From: Ruegeria sp. YS9
GTDB lineage: Bacteria; Pseudomonadota; Alphaproteobacteria; Rhodobacterales; Rhodobacteraceae
Direction of reading: 5' to 3'
Assembly (NCBI RefSeq): GCF_024628725.1
Contig: NZ_CP102409.1
Span: 336,001 to 400,000 of the forward strand
DNA: 64,000 nt
Below, in pieces: positions 55,037-63,376 of the stretch. A program made the translations under genes and the position numbers. Position 1 is the stretch's first letter. Every line of letters starts with the position of its first letter. The notes beneath the pieces are model-generated. The model had not been told where the DNA came from, did no database searches, and was given only the letters and a program-made list of their open reading frames with translations.

Positions 55037-55191
55037 AAGTCTACAGCGAGTGTACTGCTTTCCTGCAATATGGGTAGAATAAATTCTTTGATGTGGTCAG
55101 TGTTGCCGGCTCGTTGGCCTGTCCTGCTTTACTCGCAGGTCGTCCCGACTATGCTATTGGTATCGGACCCTTGTTTCGGGATATCTGGATT

Positions 55192-55599
55192 ATGCGTTCA
55201 TTCAAGACTTTGGCTGCTGCCGTGCTTTTGTCGATACCTGCGATGGCCGAGGCTGTCGGGTTCGGCCTGTCCGTTCGGCCGCAATTTCGTACGGAAATCA
55301 CGCCAATGCCGGACGGTGTCTACGAGGTCAAGGCCATCGGATCGTCGGCGCCCGTGAACTATTGGTGTGGGATCGGGGACTATGCGATCCGCAGTCTGGG
55401 CGTGCCAAACAACCAGCGGATCTATATCTGGCGCGCCTATGAACCCGGTGTCCGGACCGTGCAATTCTCGCTGAGCCCGCCGCCGGGGGCGGATACCAAG
55501 CCGGGATATTCCATCACCGTCAGGAAGGTTGGGGCCAATATGTCGGCGTCGTCGGCGCAGAACTACTGCTATGACAATTTCATCATGGACACGTTCTAA
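55192..55599 (+). CDS. secreted hypothetical protein
   Basis: A 135-residue protein with a signal peptide (LKTLAAAVLLSIPAMAEA-type, cleavage near AEAVG). The mature domain has two cysteines (NYWCGIGDY and NYCYDNF) likely to be disulfide-bonded and a beta-rich pattern. I recognise no family. The ATG at 55192 is chosen because it puts the signal peptide at the N-terminus; the longer frame from 55093 does not look translated. It is convergent with hemF. Confidence 0.7.
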   Translation: MRSFKTLAAAVLLSIPAMAEAVGFGLSVRPQFRTEITPMPDGVYEVKAIGSSAPVNYWCGIGDYAIRSLGVPNNQRIYIWRAYEPGVRTVQFSLSPPPGADTKPGYSITVRKVGANMSASSAQNYCYDNFIMDTF

Positions 55600-55602
55600 G
55601 CG

Positions 55603-56487
55603 TCAGACCCATTTCGCCATCGGCGGCAGGCTCATCAGAACGGCGTCCGGGTCATGTCCGGTTTCCAGTCCGAACTTGGTGCCCCGGTCATAGACCAGAT
55701 TGTATTCCGCATAAAGACCGCGATGCACCAGCTGGGTGTCTTTGTCGGCGTCCGAGAAACCCTGTACGCGCCGCTTTTCAACCAATGGCAGGAAGGCCGG
55801 CAGGAAAGCCCGACCGATATCCTGCGTCAGGGCGAAATCGGCCTGCCAGTCCCCGGTGCAATAGTCATCCATGAAAATGCCGCCCACGCCGCGTGCGCGT
55901 TTGCGGTGGGGGATATAGAAATATTCGTCCGCCCACTCTTTCAGGCGTGGATAGTGCCCGGGACCATGCGGGTCCAAATGGGCCTTTTGGGTCGCGTGGA
56001 AATGCGCCGTGTCTTCATCATACTCGATGCAGGGGTTCAGATCCGACCCGCCGCCGAACCACCAGGCGTGCGGGGTCCAGAACATGCGGGTGTTCATGTG
56101 CACCGCCGGGACATGGGGGTTCTGCATATGCGCCACGAGGCTGATCCCCGAGGCCCAGAAACGCGGGTCTTCGGTCATCCCGGGAATGCCTTTGCGCGCT
56201 GCCATTGCCTGTTGTGCACGCTCGCCCAGGGTCCCGTAAACCGTCGAGACATTGACCCCGACCTTTTCAAACACGCGCCCGCCGCGCATCACGGACATCA
56301 GACCGCCCCCTGCGTCAGAGCCGTCCTCGGACTGGCGTTTGGTTTCCTTCACTTCAAAGCGGCCGGGTTTTGCGTCGGAAAACGGGCCGGTGTCGTGGCT
56401 GTCCTCCAGTGCTTCGAATGCGGCGACAATATCGTCGCGCAATTGGCGGAACCAGGCAGAGGCGGTGTTTTTTTCTGTTTCGAACAT
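55603..56487 (-). CDS. hemF: aerobic coproporphyrinogen III oxidase
   Basis: A 294-residue protein with HemF landmarks: MRGGRVFEKVGVNVS, VHMNTRMFWTPHAWWFGGGSDLNP, FHATQKAHLDPHGPGHYPRLK, and ARGVGGIFMDDY. It converts coproporphyrinogen III to protoporphyrinogen IX with O2 in haem and bacteriochlorophyll synthesis and is soluble. It lies 5 bp after an SDR gene on the same strand, so the two may be co-transcribed. Confidence 0.97.
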   Translation of the reverse strand: MFETEKNTASAWFRQLRDDIVAAFEALEDSHDTGPFSDAKPGRFEVKETKRQSEDGSDAGGGLMSVMRGGRVFEKVGVNVSTVYGTLGERAQQAMAARKGIPGMTEDPRFWASGISLVAHMQNPHVPAVHMNTRMFWTPHAWWFGGGSDLNPCIEYDEDTAHFHATQKAHLDPHGPGHYPRLKEWADEYFYIPHRKRARGVGGIFMDDYCTGDWQADFALTQDIGRAFLPAFLPLVEKRRVQGFSDADKDTQLVHRGLYAEYNLVYDRGTKFGLETGHDPDAVLMSLPPMAKWV

Positions 56488-56492
56488 GGGTC

Positions 56493-57293
56493 TTAATGCG
56501 CAGGTGCGGCAACGGGGTCAAGCAATGTGCGGCCACCGTCGATTGTCAGGATCTGGCCGGTGATGAATCCGGCTGCATCCGATGCCAGATACTGCGCAGT
56601 TTCCGTCAATTCGGTGGCCGACGCGATGCGGGCAAGCGGTGTGTGCTTTTCGATGTCGTCGCGGAATTCTCGGTTCTCTCTCAGGGTCGATTGCAGGGAT
56701 GCACTCATGACCGAGCCGAGCGCAATCGAATTGACCCGGATGCGGTTCGGCGCCAACGCCACGGCTAGTGAACGTGTCAACTGATCCAGCGCGGCGGTAG
56801 ACACGGAATAGGCCATCAGGTCCGGATGCGTGCGGCGGGCCGCGATGGATGACAGGTTGATGATCGATCCGGCCGGGTTTTCATCGTCATCCCCGGCCTG
56901 TTTGATCATGCGTTTCGCGACCAGCTGGCTGAGCCGCAGCGCAGGCATCAGGTTCTGGTTCAGCAAGGTGCGCATCGAGTCGTCATCGGGGTCCAGCGGA
57001 TCAGACTGGATCACCTGGCGCGCGCCGTTGATCAGAATATCCACCTGATCAAACGCATCCAGTGTTGCCGACAGCAAATTGGCAATGGTCAGTTTTTCGC
57101 GCAGATCGCCTGCGAAGTAGCGAATATTGCCGTCTTCTGCCTGTTCCCCAAGCTCATCGATCAGACGTTTTTCATCTATATCGGCGAACATGACATTTGC
57201 GCCCGCATCCGCGAAATGCCGACCTATGGCCAGCCCGATGCCATTGGCTCCGCCTGTAACGATTGCTGTCTTGCCTGCGATGGAAAAGGACAT
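56493..57293 (-). CDS. short-chain dehydrogenase/reductase
   Basis: A 266-residue SDR with TGGANGIGLA (cofactor glycines), FADIDEK (acidic residue after beta-2, so NAD(H) preference is likely), a diverged NGARQV in place of NNAG, and an active site with SSIAARRTHPDLMAYSVSTAA: the tyrosine is followed by SVST, so the usual YxxxK lysine is missing at the normal position. The C-terminal ITGQILTIDGGRTL is typical. The substrate is unknown and the altered active site makes activity doubtful. Confidence 0.8.
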   Translation of the reverse strand: MSFSIAGKTAIVTGGANGIGLAIGRHFADAGANVMFADIDEKRLIDELGEQAEDGNIRYFAGDLREKLTIANLLSATLDAFDQVDILINGARQVIQSDPLDPDDDSMRTLLNQNLMPALRLSQLVAKRMIKQAGDDDENPAGSIINLSSIAARRTHPDLMAYSVSTAALDQLTRSLAVALAPNRIRVNSIALGSVMSASLQSTLRENREFRDDIEKHTPLARIASATELTETAQYLASDAAGFITGQILTIDGGRTLLDPVAAPAH

Positions 57294-57329
57294 CCGAATC
57301 CTCCTGAATTGGGGGCAGGTTAGCTGGCC

Positions 57330-58295
57330 TTATCGCCGAGGGCGAGAGGCCTCAAACACCTTGAACCGGTTGTCGCCGGCGGCTTCATCGACCCGAGCGA
57401 AGTGTTCGTTCAGAGTGGTTTCGTAGGGGAGATGGCGATTTGCCACCATCCAGAGCGTTCCGTTGCGCATCAGATTGCGTGCCGCTGCTGCGATGAAACC
57501 CTGCCCCAGCGCAGGGTCGGCACTGCGTGAGGTGTGAAACGGGGGGTTCATTACGATGGTGTCCATTGGCTCTGGCGCAGACCAGGTGACGGCGTCAGCC
57601 CAATAAAACCGGGACTTCGGGTCAGAGGCGTTGATGCGCGCACAGGCAAGGGCCGTGTGATCTGCTTCGACAAGATGTACGGATTTCACAGTGTCGCGCT
57701 TCAGGATCTCTGCGGTCAGATACCCCCATCCGGCACCCAGATCGGCCACGCGCGGCCCCAGCTTGGCGGGCAAGGCCTTCAGCAACATGGCCGAAGCGGG
57801 ATCGATCCCGTCCGCTGAAAACACACCCGGTGCCGTGTGGTACCCATCGACGATCTGTGTCTTTGGCGCAGCCCAATCTGCAAAGCTCTGCGGGTCGGCC
57901 TGAAACCAGAAGATTTTCCCGTGTGCTTTGGACAGAGGTCCTTCGACCGAGATCCTTTTGCGAACATCTTTCAGAATGCTGTCCACGCCATCGGTCTTTG
58001 CGCCATCGATCACGACAACGCCGCGGGCTCGTGAACTGGCCAGATGGATCATTGCCCGCGCCAGCGCCTTGGCGCGCGGCAAAAACACAATGGCATCCTG
58101 ACAGAGGCCGTCTGTTTCTGGCACCGTGTCAAAGCCCTGCGCAGCAAAATGGTCGTGAAAAGGTTTGAACGGTTGCACCACCTGCGCTTCATTGGGAAGC
58201 GCCGACAGATCATGGGCCGGAACAGGGCAGATCACGCTAAGGGGCGACGACAGCGACAGGCCGTTCTGCAATGCAAGTTCCAGGCGAGGGGACAT
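57330..58295 (-). CDS. RsmC-like rRNA (guanine-N2) methyltransferase
   Basis: A protein of about 321 residues with two related halves as in RsmC/RlmG. The C-terminal half holds the SAM-binding motif VADLGAGWGYL and the N2-guanine MTase motif VMNPPFHT. The N-terminal half is a degenerate copy lacking these motifs. It probably methylates G1207 of 16S rRNA or a related site. The ATG at 58295 is preferred over a TTG at 58331. It lies downstream of clpS on the same strand. Confidence 0.88.
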   Translation of the reverse strand: MSPRLELALQNGLSLSSPLSVICPVPAHDLSALPNEAQVVQPFKPFHDHFAAQGFDTVPETDGLCQDAIVFLPRAKALARAMIHLASSRARGVVVIDGAKTDGVDSILKDVRKRISVEGPLSKAHGKIFWFQADPQSFADWAAPKTQIVDGYHTAPGVFSADGIDPASAMLLKALPAKLGPRVADLGAGWGYLTAEILKRDTVKSVHLVEADHTALACARINASDPKSRFYWADAVTWSAPEPMDTIVMNPPFHTSRSADPALGQGFIAAAARNLMRNGTLWMVANRHLPYETTLNEHFARVDEAAGDNRFKVFEASRPRR

Positions 58296-58337
58296 GGGCA
58301 ATTCCGGCAAATATGGGTGATTGTCAGGCAAAAAGCC

Positions 58338-58661
58338 CTATTCTTCGCGTTCCATGGTGCATTGCAGCGGGTGCTGGTGCCTGCGGGCGAAATCCATGAC
58401 CTGGCCTACTTTGGTCTCGGCAATCTCATGGCTGAAGACCCCGACGACGGCCACACCTTTTTTGTGCACGGTCAGCATGATCTCGAACGCTTCTGCATGG
58501 GTCATGCCGAAGAAACGTTCCAGAACATGAACCACGAATTCCATCGGCGTGTAATCGTCGTTCAGCAACAGCACCTTGTACAAAGGCGGACGCTTGGTTT
58601 TTGGGCGCGTCTGCACCAGAACGGACGCGTCGCTGTCGTCGTCCGGTTCGTCAGACATCAT
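58338..58661 (-). CDS. clpS: ATP-dependent Clp protease adaptor
   Basis: A protein of about 107 residues. An acidic, disordered N-terminus is followed by the ClpS core [17 protein letters not shown] (with the NDD...T segment that binds N-degron residues), [17 protein letters not shown], and [11 protein letters not shown]. ClpS brings N-end-rule substrates to ClpAP. The ATG pair at 58656-58661 is chosen; upstream in-frame codons (ATG 58679, TTG 58688) lack ribosome sites. clpA is not in the window. Confidence 0.95.
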   Translation of the reverse strand: MMSDEPDDDSDASVLVQTRPKTKRPPLYKVLLLNDDYTPMEFVVHVLERFFGMTHAEAFEIMLTVHKKGVAVVGVFSHEIAETKVGQVMDFARRHQHPLQCTMEREE

Positions 58662-58772
58662 CCAGGTCTTTTCCAGCATCGTAGGCAACTGTCCGATTCA
58701 GTTTTGGGGTTTATCTTCGCGCTTATATAACGTGGGGATGGCCGGTGAAAAGAGCAAGCGGACGTAAACGAG

Positions 58773-59474
58773 ATGACTGACAAGCTGACGACAATCGGTT
58801 TCGATGCGGATGATACTCTGTGGCACAATGAGCGTTTTTTTCAGCTGACGCAGGCGCATTTTGCTGAATTGCTGGCCGAGCATGCCGACCGGGACCATCT
58901 GATGGAGCGGCTTCTGGCGGCCGAAAAGCGCAACATTCGACATTATGGCTATGGTATCAAGGGCTTTGTCCTATCGATGATCGAAACCGCGATCGAGGTC
59001 ACGGACGACCGTGTTCCGGCCTCGGTCATTCGCCAATTGATCGAAGCCGGCCAAGAGATGCTGGCCTATCCGATCGAGCTGTTGCCCCATGCCCGCGACG
59101 CGGTGGAAGGCATGACCGGCTTGTGTCGGGTTGTCTTGATCACCAAAGGGGACCTGATCGACCAGGAACGGAAACTGGCCCAGTCGGGTCTGGGCGAACT
59201 GTTCGACGCGGTGGAAATCGTGTCTGAAAAGACCCCTGACACTTACCGGTCTATATTTGAGCGGCATGGCGATGGCCCGACGAGCGCGATGATGGTTGGC
59301 AATTCCATGCGATCTGACGTCGTGGCTCCGATTCAGGCAGGAAGCTGGGGGGTTCATGTCCCGCACGGCCTGATCTGGGAGGTGGAGCATGCTGAAGCCC
59401 CGGTCGACAGTCCCCGATTCCGGGAGTTGAGGGATTTGGGCGGTCTGGCCGATCTGGTGCACAGCCTGAAGTGA
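58773..59474 (+). CDS. HAD-superfamily hydrolase
   Basis: A 233-residue protein with HAD motif I GFDADDTLW (nucleophile D11, acid/base D13), motif II VLITKGD, motif III lysine in VSEKTPDTY, and motif IV MMVGNSMRSD. A helical cap lies between motifs I and II, typical of the phosphoglycolate phosphatase/haloacid dehalogenase subgroup. It is a small-molecule phosphatase of unknown substrate, divergent from clpS. Confidence 0.88.
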   Translation: MTDKLTTIGFDADDTLWHNERFFQLTQAHFAELLAEHADRDHLMERLLAAEKRNIRHYGYGIKGFVLSMIETAIEVTDDRVPASVIRQLIEAGQEMLAYPIELLPHARDAVEGMTGLCRVVLITKGDLIDQERKLAQSGLGELFDAVEIVSEKTPDTYRSIFERHGDGPTSAMMVGNSMRSDVVAPIQAGSWGVHVPHGLIWEVEHAEAPVDSPRFRELRDLGGLADLVHSLK

Positions 59475-59723
59475 TGTTGCCTTTTGGCCGCAGTTCCACG
59501 AAAACCCTGCCGGGCGTTGACCAAGTTCTGCCTCAATCGCGCATCTGGTGGGCTTTGGGCGGCATCTGTCTAGATATAGCCCTGTTCGGGCGGCCTGACG
59601 AAACCGCGAAAAGCTCAGCTTTCGGTTTATTTCACCAAGTCTCTGTGATAGTCTGTACGATAATAAAACAAAATTTGCTGACCGGGAAAACCCGGCGGCG
59701 CGAGGCAGACAGAGGCAATAATC

Positions 59724-61148
59724 GTGCAGATTCGGCGGACAGTTCCGGCCCGAATGGGCTTTCTTCTCATAGTGTTGCTATGTGCTCTGGCGATTGCGCC
59801 GCTCAGGTCCATGGCGGCACCTTACGCGGCGATGGTGATTGATGCCCGAACCGGAGAGGTTCTGCATTCGCGCAATGCTGACACAAGACTTCACCCGGCA
59901 TCGCTGACCAAGATGATGACGCTTTATATCGCGTTCGAAGCGGTGCGGAACGGTGAGATCACGCTGGATACCCCGGTTCGGATCACCAAAAAGGCAGCAG
60001 CCGAGCCGCCATCGAAGCTGGGGCTGCGCGCCGGTCAGACGATTGCTTTTCGCTATCTGATCCGCGCGGCTGCCGTGAAATCGGCCAATGATGCCGCCAC
60101 GGCCATCGGCATTGCCATCAGCGGATCCGAGGCAGCTTTTGCGCGGCGCATGACGCGAACCGCCAAGGCGATGGGGATGAGCCGCACGACCTTCAAGAAC
60201 GCCCATGGTTTGACCGAAGCGGGTCATCTTTCGACCGCACGTGACATGACCACGCTGGGTCGGCATCTGCTGTATGACTATCCGCAATACTACAATCTGT
60301 TCTCGCGCCAATCGACCTATGCAGGGATCAAAACCGTTCCCAACACCAACCGCCGCCTGCTGGCGGCCTACAAGGGCGCCGACGGCATCAAAACCGGGTA
60401 CACCCGTGCAGCGGGGTTCAATCTTGTGGCATCGGCAAAGCGCAAGGATGAACGCATCATCGCCACCGTTTTCGGCGGAAAGTCCGGCGCCTCTCGGAAT
60501 GCCAAGGTTGCCGAGCTTCTGGATTTGGGCTTCCGCCGCGCCCCGTCGCGTGCGCCCATTCGCAAACCTGCCCGACCGGCCTATGCTGGAAATACCGGAT
60601 TGGGTGTCGGGACGCAGGTCGCCAGCGTGAGCGGCGCGCCAAAATCCAGTTTGCGCCCGGTTCGGCGCCCGACCGCGGCAACGCAAGTCGCAAGCACGGT
60701 TGCAGCGGCGGCTGACGAGAATCGCGACAGCATTACCAGCGCGATCGCGGCGGCCATTGCAGAGGCGGATATCGCGCCAACTGCACCGCCTGTGGAAACA
60801 TCCGATACCCGTCCGGCATTGCGCCCCGAAAACCTGGTTCTGGCTTCGACGGATTCCACGAAACAGCCAGAGCCTGAGCAGGAGGTTGTCACTCGGTTGT
60901 CTTCGTCAGGTGGGCACCTGTGGGGGGTCAATGTGGGTCGCTATACCACGCGGTATGAGGCCGAGAAGGTTTTGCTGAAAACCGCATTGTCGGAAATGAC
61001 CACTCTGGAAGGCACGCTGCGCAAGGTGAACCAAAGCGCGCGCGGGTTTGACGCAACCTTTCAGGGCATGACGCGCGAACAGGCGGATCTGGCCTGTCGC
61101 CGTTTGCAGGCCCGCAACGTCACCTGTTTCATGATCGGGCCATCATAA
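59724..61148 (+). CDS. D-alanyl-D-alanine carboxypeptidase with SPOR-like C-terminus
   Basis: A 474-residue protein with a signal peptide (cleavage near RSMAAP) and penicillin-binding motifs SLTK (S60-K63), SAN (120-122) and KTG (223-225), as in PBP5/DacC-type enzymes. A long alanine/proline-rich linker (about 270-390) leads to a C-terminal SPOR-like domain (WGVNVGRYTTRYEAEKVLL to CRRLQARNVTCFM) that would target the enzyme to denuded septal peptidoglycan. It starts with GTG at 59724 after AGAGG; an ATG ten codons later is possible. A strong terminator follows. Confidence 0.92.
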   Translation: MQIRRTVPARMGFLLIVLLCALAIAPLRSMAAPYAAMVIDARTGEVLHSRNADTRLHPASLTKMMTLYIAFEAVRNGEITLDTPVRITKKAAAEPPSKLGLRAGQTIAFRYLIRAAAVKSANDAATAIGIAISGSEAAFARRMTRTAKAMGMSRTTFKNAHGLTEAGHLSTARDMTTLGRHLLYDYPQYYNLFSRQSTYAGIKTVPNTNRRLLAAYKGADGIKTGYTRAAGFNLVASAKRKDERIIATVFGGKSGASRNAKVAELLDLGFRRAPSRAPIRKPARPAYAGNTGLGVGTQVASVSGAPKSSLRPVRRPTAATQVASTVAAAADENRDSITSAIAAAIAEADIAPTAPPVETSDTRPALRPENLVLASTDSTKQPEPEQEVVTRLSSSGGHLWGVNVGRYTTRYEAEKVLLKTALSEMTTLEGTLRKVNQSARGFDATFQGMTREQADLACRRLQARNVTCFMIGPS

Positions 61149-61179
61149 GGTTCGGCATTCTCTCTCCTGAACGGGTCTG

Positions 61180-61207
61180 GGCTGCGGTTTTCCGCAGCCC
61201 TTTTTTC
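61180..61207 (+). terminator. intrinsic terminator after the carboxypeptidase gene
   Basis: GGGCTGCGG-tttt-CCGCAGCCC followed by TTTTTT: a 9-bp GC stem with a tetraloop and T run. It reaches the stop codon of the convergent gene at 61206 and could serve both directions in part. Confidence 0.92.
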
Positions 61208-62453
61208 AGTCGAAAACGTGACCGTGCTGGTATTGTTCATCCTGCCCGGCGGCAGCCGTCAGGGCGGCGACGTTGTCCTTGGTGAAGAACCCGTCGTATT
61301 TGTGACACCGCTCGATATACTCGGTAATCAGCAGGGTGTGCTTGGAGTGTTTCGAGAAGATCTGTTTCAGGTTAGGGTCGTCTTTGCACTCACCCACCAC
61401 ATGGGCCAGGAACGGCACACCCTCGTCCTTCAGGGTGTTCACCACGAAATCGACGTTCTTTTCCCCGGTACCGTGATCGCCATCCTGAATCTCGACCGCC
61501 ATGTGGTGCAGGCGACGGCCAAAATTGCGCACGAAATCTTCGGTCGGCATCGGCAGTTTGGCGAAGGAGTTGACGAAGGATGGCGTGTTGTTTGCGGTGA
61601 ATACCTTGGCCGGAGACTTTTTGTCATCGTCCACATTGCCGTTGCGGTTCACGTTGGTCGATGAGTTCATGTCGAATATGTTGTAAGCGCCCCAGAAATA
61701 GTAGGGCACCATGGTCAGGAACTCGAGAATCGCATCCTCGCGCTCGCCCGCCAGCACCCGCGTCGCAAGATGGTCGATTCCCAGCATCAGCGGGGCGATC
61801 CTGCTTTCGGTTCCAAAGGCGGCGGCCTGTTCCAGGCGGGCCTGTTCCGTATCGCTCAGCAACACGCGATCCCCAAGGCCCAGACTGTCGGTATCGTTAA
61901 AGTCGTGGGTCGAATACCCGACGCGGTTGCAGGTGAAATCGGACGGGGTGGTGAAACGGTACCCGTCTGATGTGTAGAACGGGTTTTCGGTGTCGCCGGA
62001 ATACTCGAAGCGTATGTTCTGATCCTCAAGTGCTCGGGTCAGCGCGTCCAGATCACAGGCAGCGAAAACCTCACCTACGTAACGCGTCTGAGGATTGTTG
62101 CGCGCAAGCGGGTACATGCGGTTGATGCGGGGGATGAAATCTTCAAACCCGGGGCTGAGCGGGGCCATCAGGATCAGCGCGGGATAGTCGGGATGTGAAT
62201 GCAGTACCGAAAACCTGTGGGTCTGCCCCAGATAGCTGGCGGTGTGTCGATACGGCGTCATCACGTAAAGCTCGACCATTGTGTCGAACACCGCGTCGGG
62301 TTCAACCTGAATGATGATGGCCCGCATTGCGCCGACCTGATCCGCAATGCCCGAGCTTGTCCGGCGTTCGTAAATCTTCGGAAGGTATTCATTGAAGAAA
62401 TCCGAGTTCTTCTTGTCGCCCCGGGGCTGATAAGACATCAAATCAAATGACAT
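61206..62453 (-). CDS. large VOC-superfamily protein with an HPPD-like C-terminal half
   Basis: A 415-residue protein. The C-terminal half follows the 4-hydroxyphenylpyruvate dioxygenase pattern: LGIDHLATRVL (H228), LHHMAVEIQDGD (H317) and ITEYIERC (E381) at the spacing of the iron ligands, then a GFFTKDNVAALTAAAGQ tail comparable to the HPPD end. The N-terminal half is less conserved. It is therefore probably an Fe(II) dioxygenase-like protein, but the segments that bind hydroxyphenylpyruvate are not obvious and the substrate may differ. AAGGAGG lies before the ATG at 62453, which is preferred over 62489. Confidence 0.7.
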   Translation of the reverse strand: MSFDLMSYQPRGDKKNSDFFNEYLPKIYERRTSSGIADQVGAMRAIIIQVEPDAVFDTMVELYVMTPYRHTASYLGQTHRFSVLHSHPDYPALILMAPLSPGFEDFIPRINRMYPLARNNPQTRYVGEVFAACDLDALTRALEDQNIRFEYSGDTENPFYTSDGYRFTTPSDFTCNRVGYSTHDFNDTDSLGLGDRVLLSDTEQARLEQAAAFGTESRIAPLMLGIDHLATRVLAGEREDAILEFLTMVPYYFWGAYNIFDMNSSTNVNRNGNVDDDKKSPAKVFTANNTPSFVNSFAKLPMPTEDFVRNFGRRLHHMAVEIQDGDHGTGEKNVDFVVNTLKDEGVPFLAHVVGECKDDPNLKQIFSKHSKHTLLITEYIERCHKYDGFFTKDNVAALTAAAGQDEQYQHGHVFD

Positions 62454-62602
62454 TCCACGACCTCCTTGCACTTGCCCGCTGCGGGTCAATGCATTGTTTG
62501 CAATTATGGTATTCAGAATATGCGTTTGCCCGTCATGCTAGGCGCTGAGGCCTGCACGGGCAACAGTCGTGAAATTGGGCTGCCGACGTTAACGCATGAT
62601 GT

Positions 62603-63364
62603 TCAGCGGGTGAATTTCGTCACCTCGACACCGCCCCCGATCAGGCTTTCGCGAACTGAACGGGCGATCTGAACGGCAGTTGGTCCGTCCCCGTGCAGGC
62701 AAATCGTGTCGATGGATGTCTCCAGCCGCTTGCCGCTTTCGGTGATGATCGCGCCTTCACGCACCATGTTCAGGATGCGTGGTCCGGCGACATCTGCGTC
62801 GTGGATCACCGCGCCGGGCAGGCTGCGGTCAACCAATGTTCCGTCGTCATTATAGGCACGGTCAGCAAAGATCTCGCCCACCCATTTGCAGCCCAGCTCG
62901 CGCACGGCGTCTTCCTGTTTCGTCACGGCAAGAACCATCACGATGATGTCGGGATCGACGTCCAGCGCGCCCTGATAGCAGGCCCGCGCCATATCCATAT
63001 CGACCGAACACATATTGGCCAGTGCGCCGTGCAATTTCAGATGCCGCACTTTGGTGCCGACCGCCTTGGCCATGCCCATCGCCGCACCCAACTGATACCG
63101 CACAAGGTTGCGCAGATTTTCCTGGGACAGCTTCATGTTCCGGCGACCAAAACCTTGCAGGTCCGGAAACCCGGGATGCGCGCCGATGCCGACACCATTC
63201 TCGGCCGCCAGCTTCATTGTAGATGCCATTACATCCGGATCACCCGCATGAAATCCGCAGGCAATATTGGCGGAGGTGATGATTTTCAGAAGGCTTTCGT
63301 CATCGCCCATTTTCCATGGACCAAAGCTTTCCCCCATATCGGCATTCAGATCGACGCTTGGCAT
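62603..63364 (-). CDS. pxpA: 5-oxoprolinase subunit A (LamB/YcsF family)
   Basis: A 253-residue protein with DLNADMGESFGPWKMGDD at the start, ANIACGFHAGDP, GVGIGAHPGFPDLQGFGRR and VRHLKLHGALAN, all hallmarks of PxpA. It works with PxpBC in ATP-dependent opening of 5-oxoproline to glutamate. AGGAG lies 8 nt before the ATG at 63364, so that start is preferred to a GTG at 63370. It follows pxpC by 12 bp. Confidence 0.94.
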   Translation of the reverse strand: MPSVDLNADMGESFGPWKMGDDESLLKIITSANIACGFHAGDPDVMASTMKLAAENGVGIGAHPGFPDLQGFGRRNMKLSQENLRNLVRYQLGAAMGMAKAVGTKVRHLKLHGALANMCSVDMDMARACYQGALDVDPDIIVMVLAVTKQEDAVRELGCKWVGEIFADRAYNDDGTLVDRSLPGAVIHDADVAGPRILNMVREGAIITESGKRLETSIDTICLHGDGPTAVQIARSVRESLIGGGVEVTKFTR

Positions 63365-63376
63365 CGGCACATCTCC

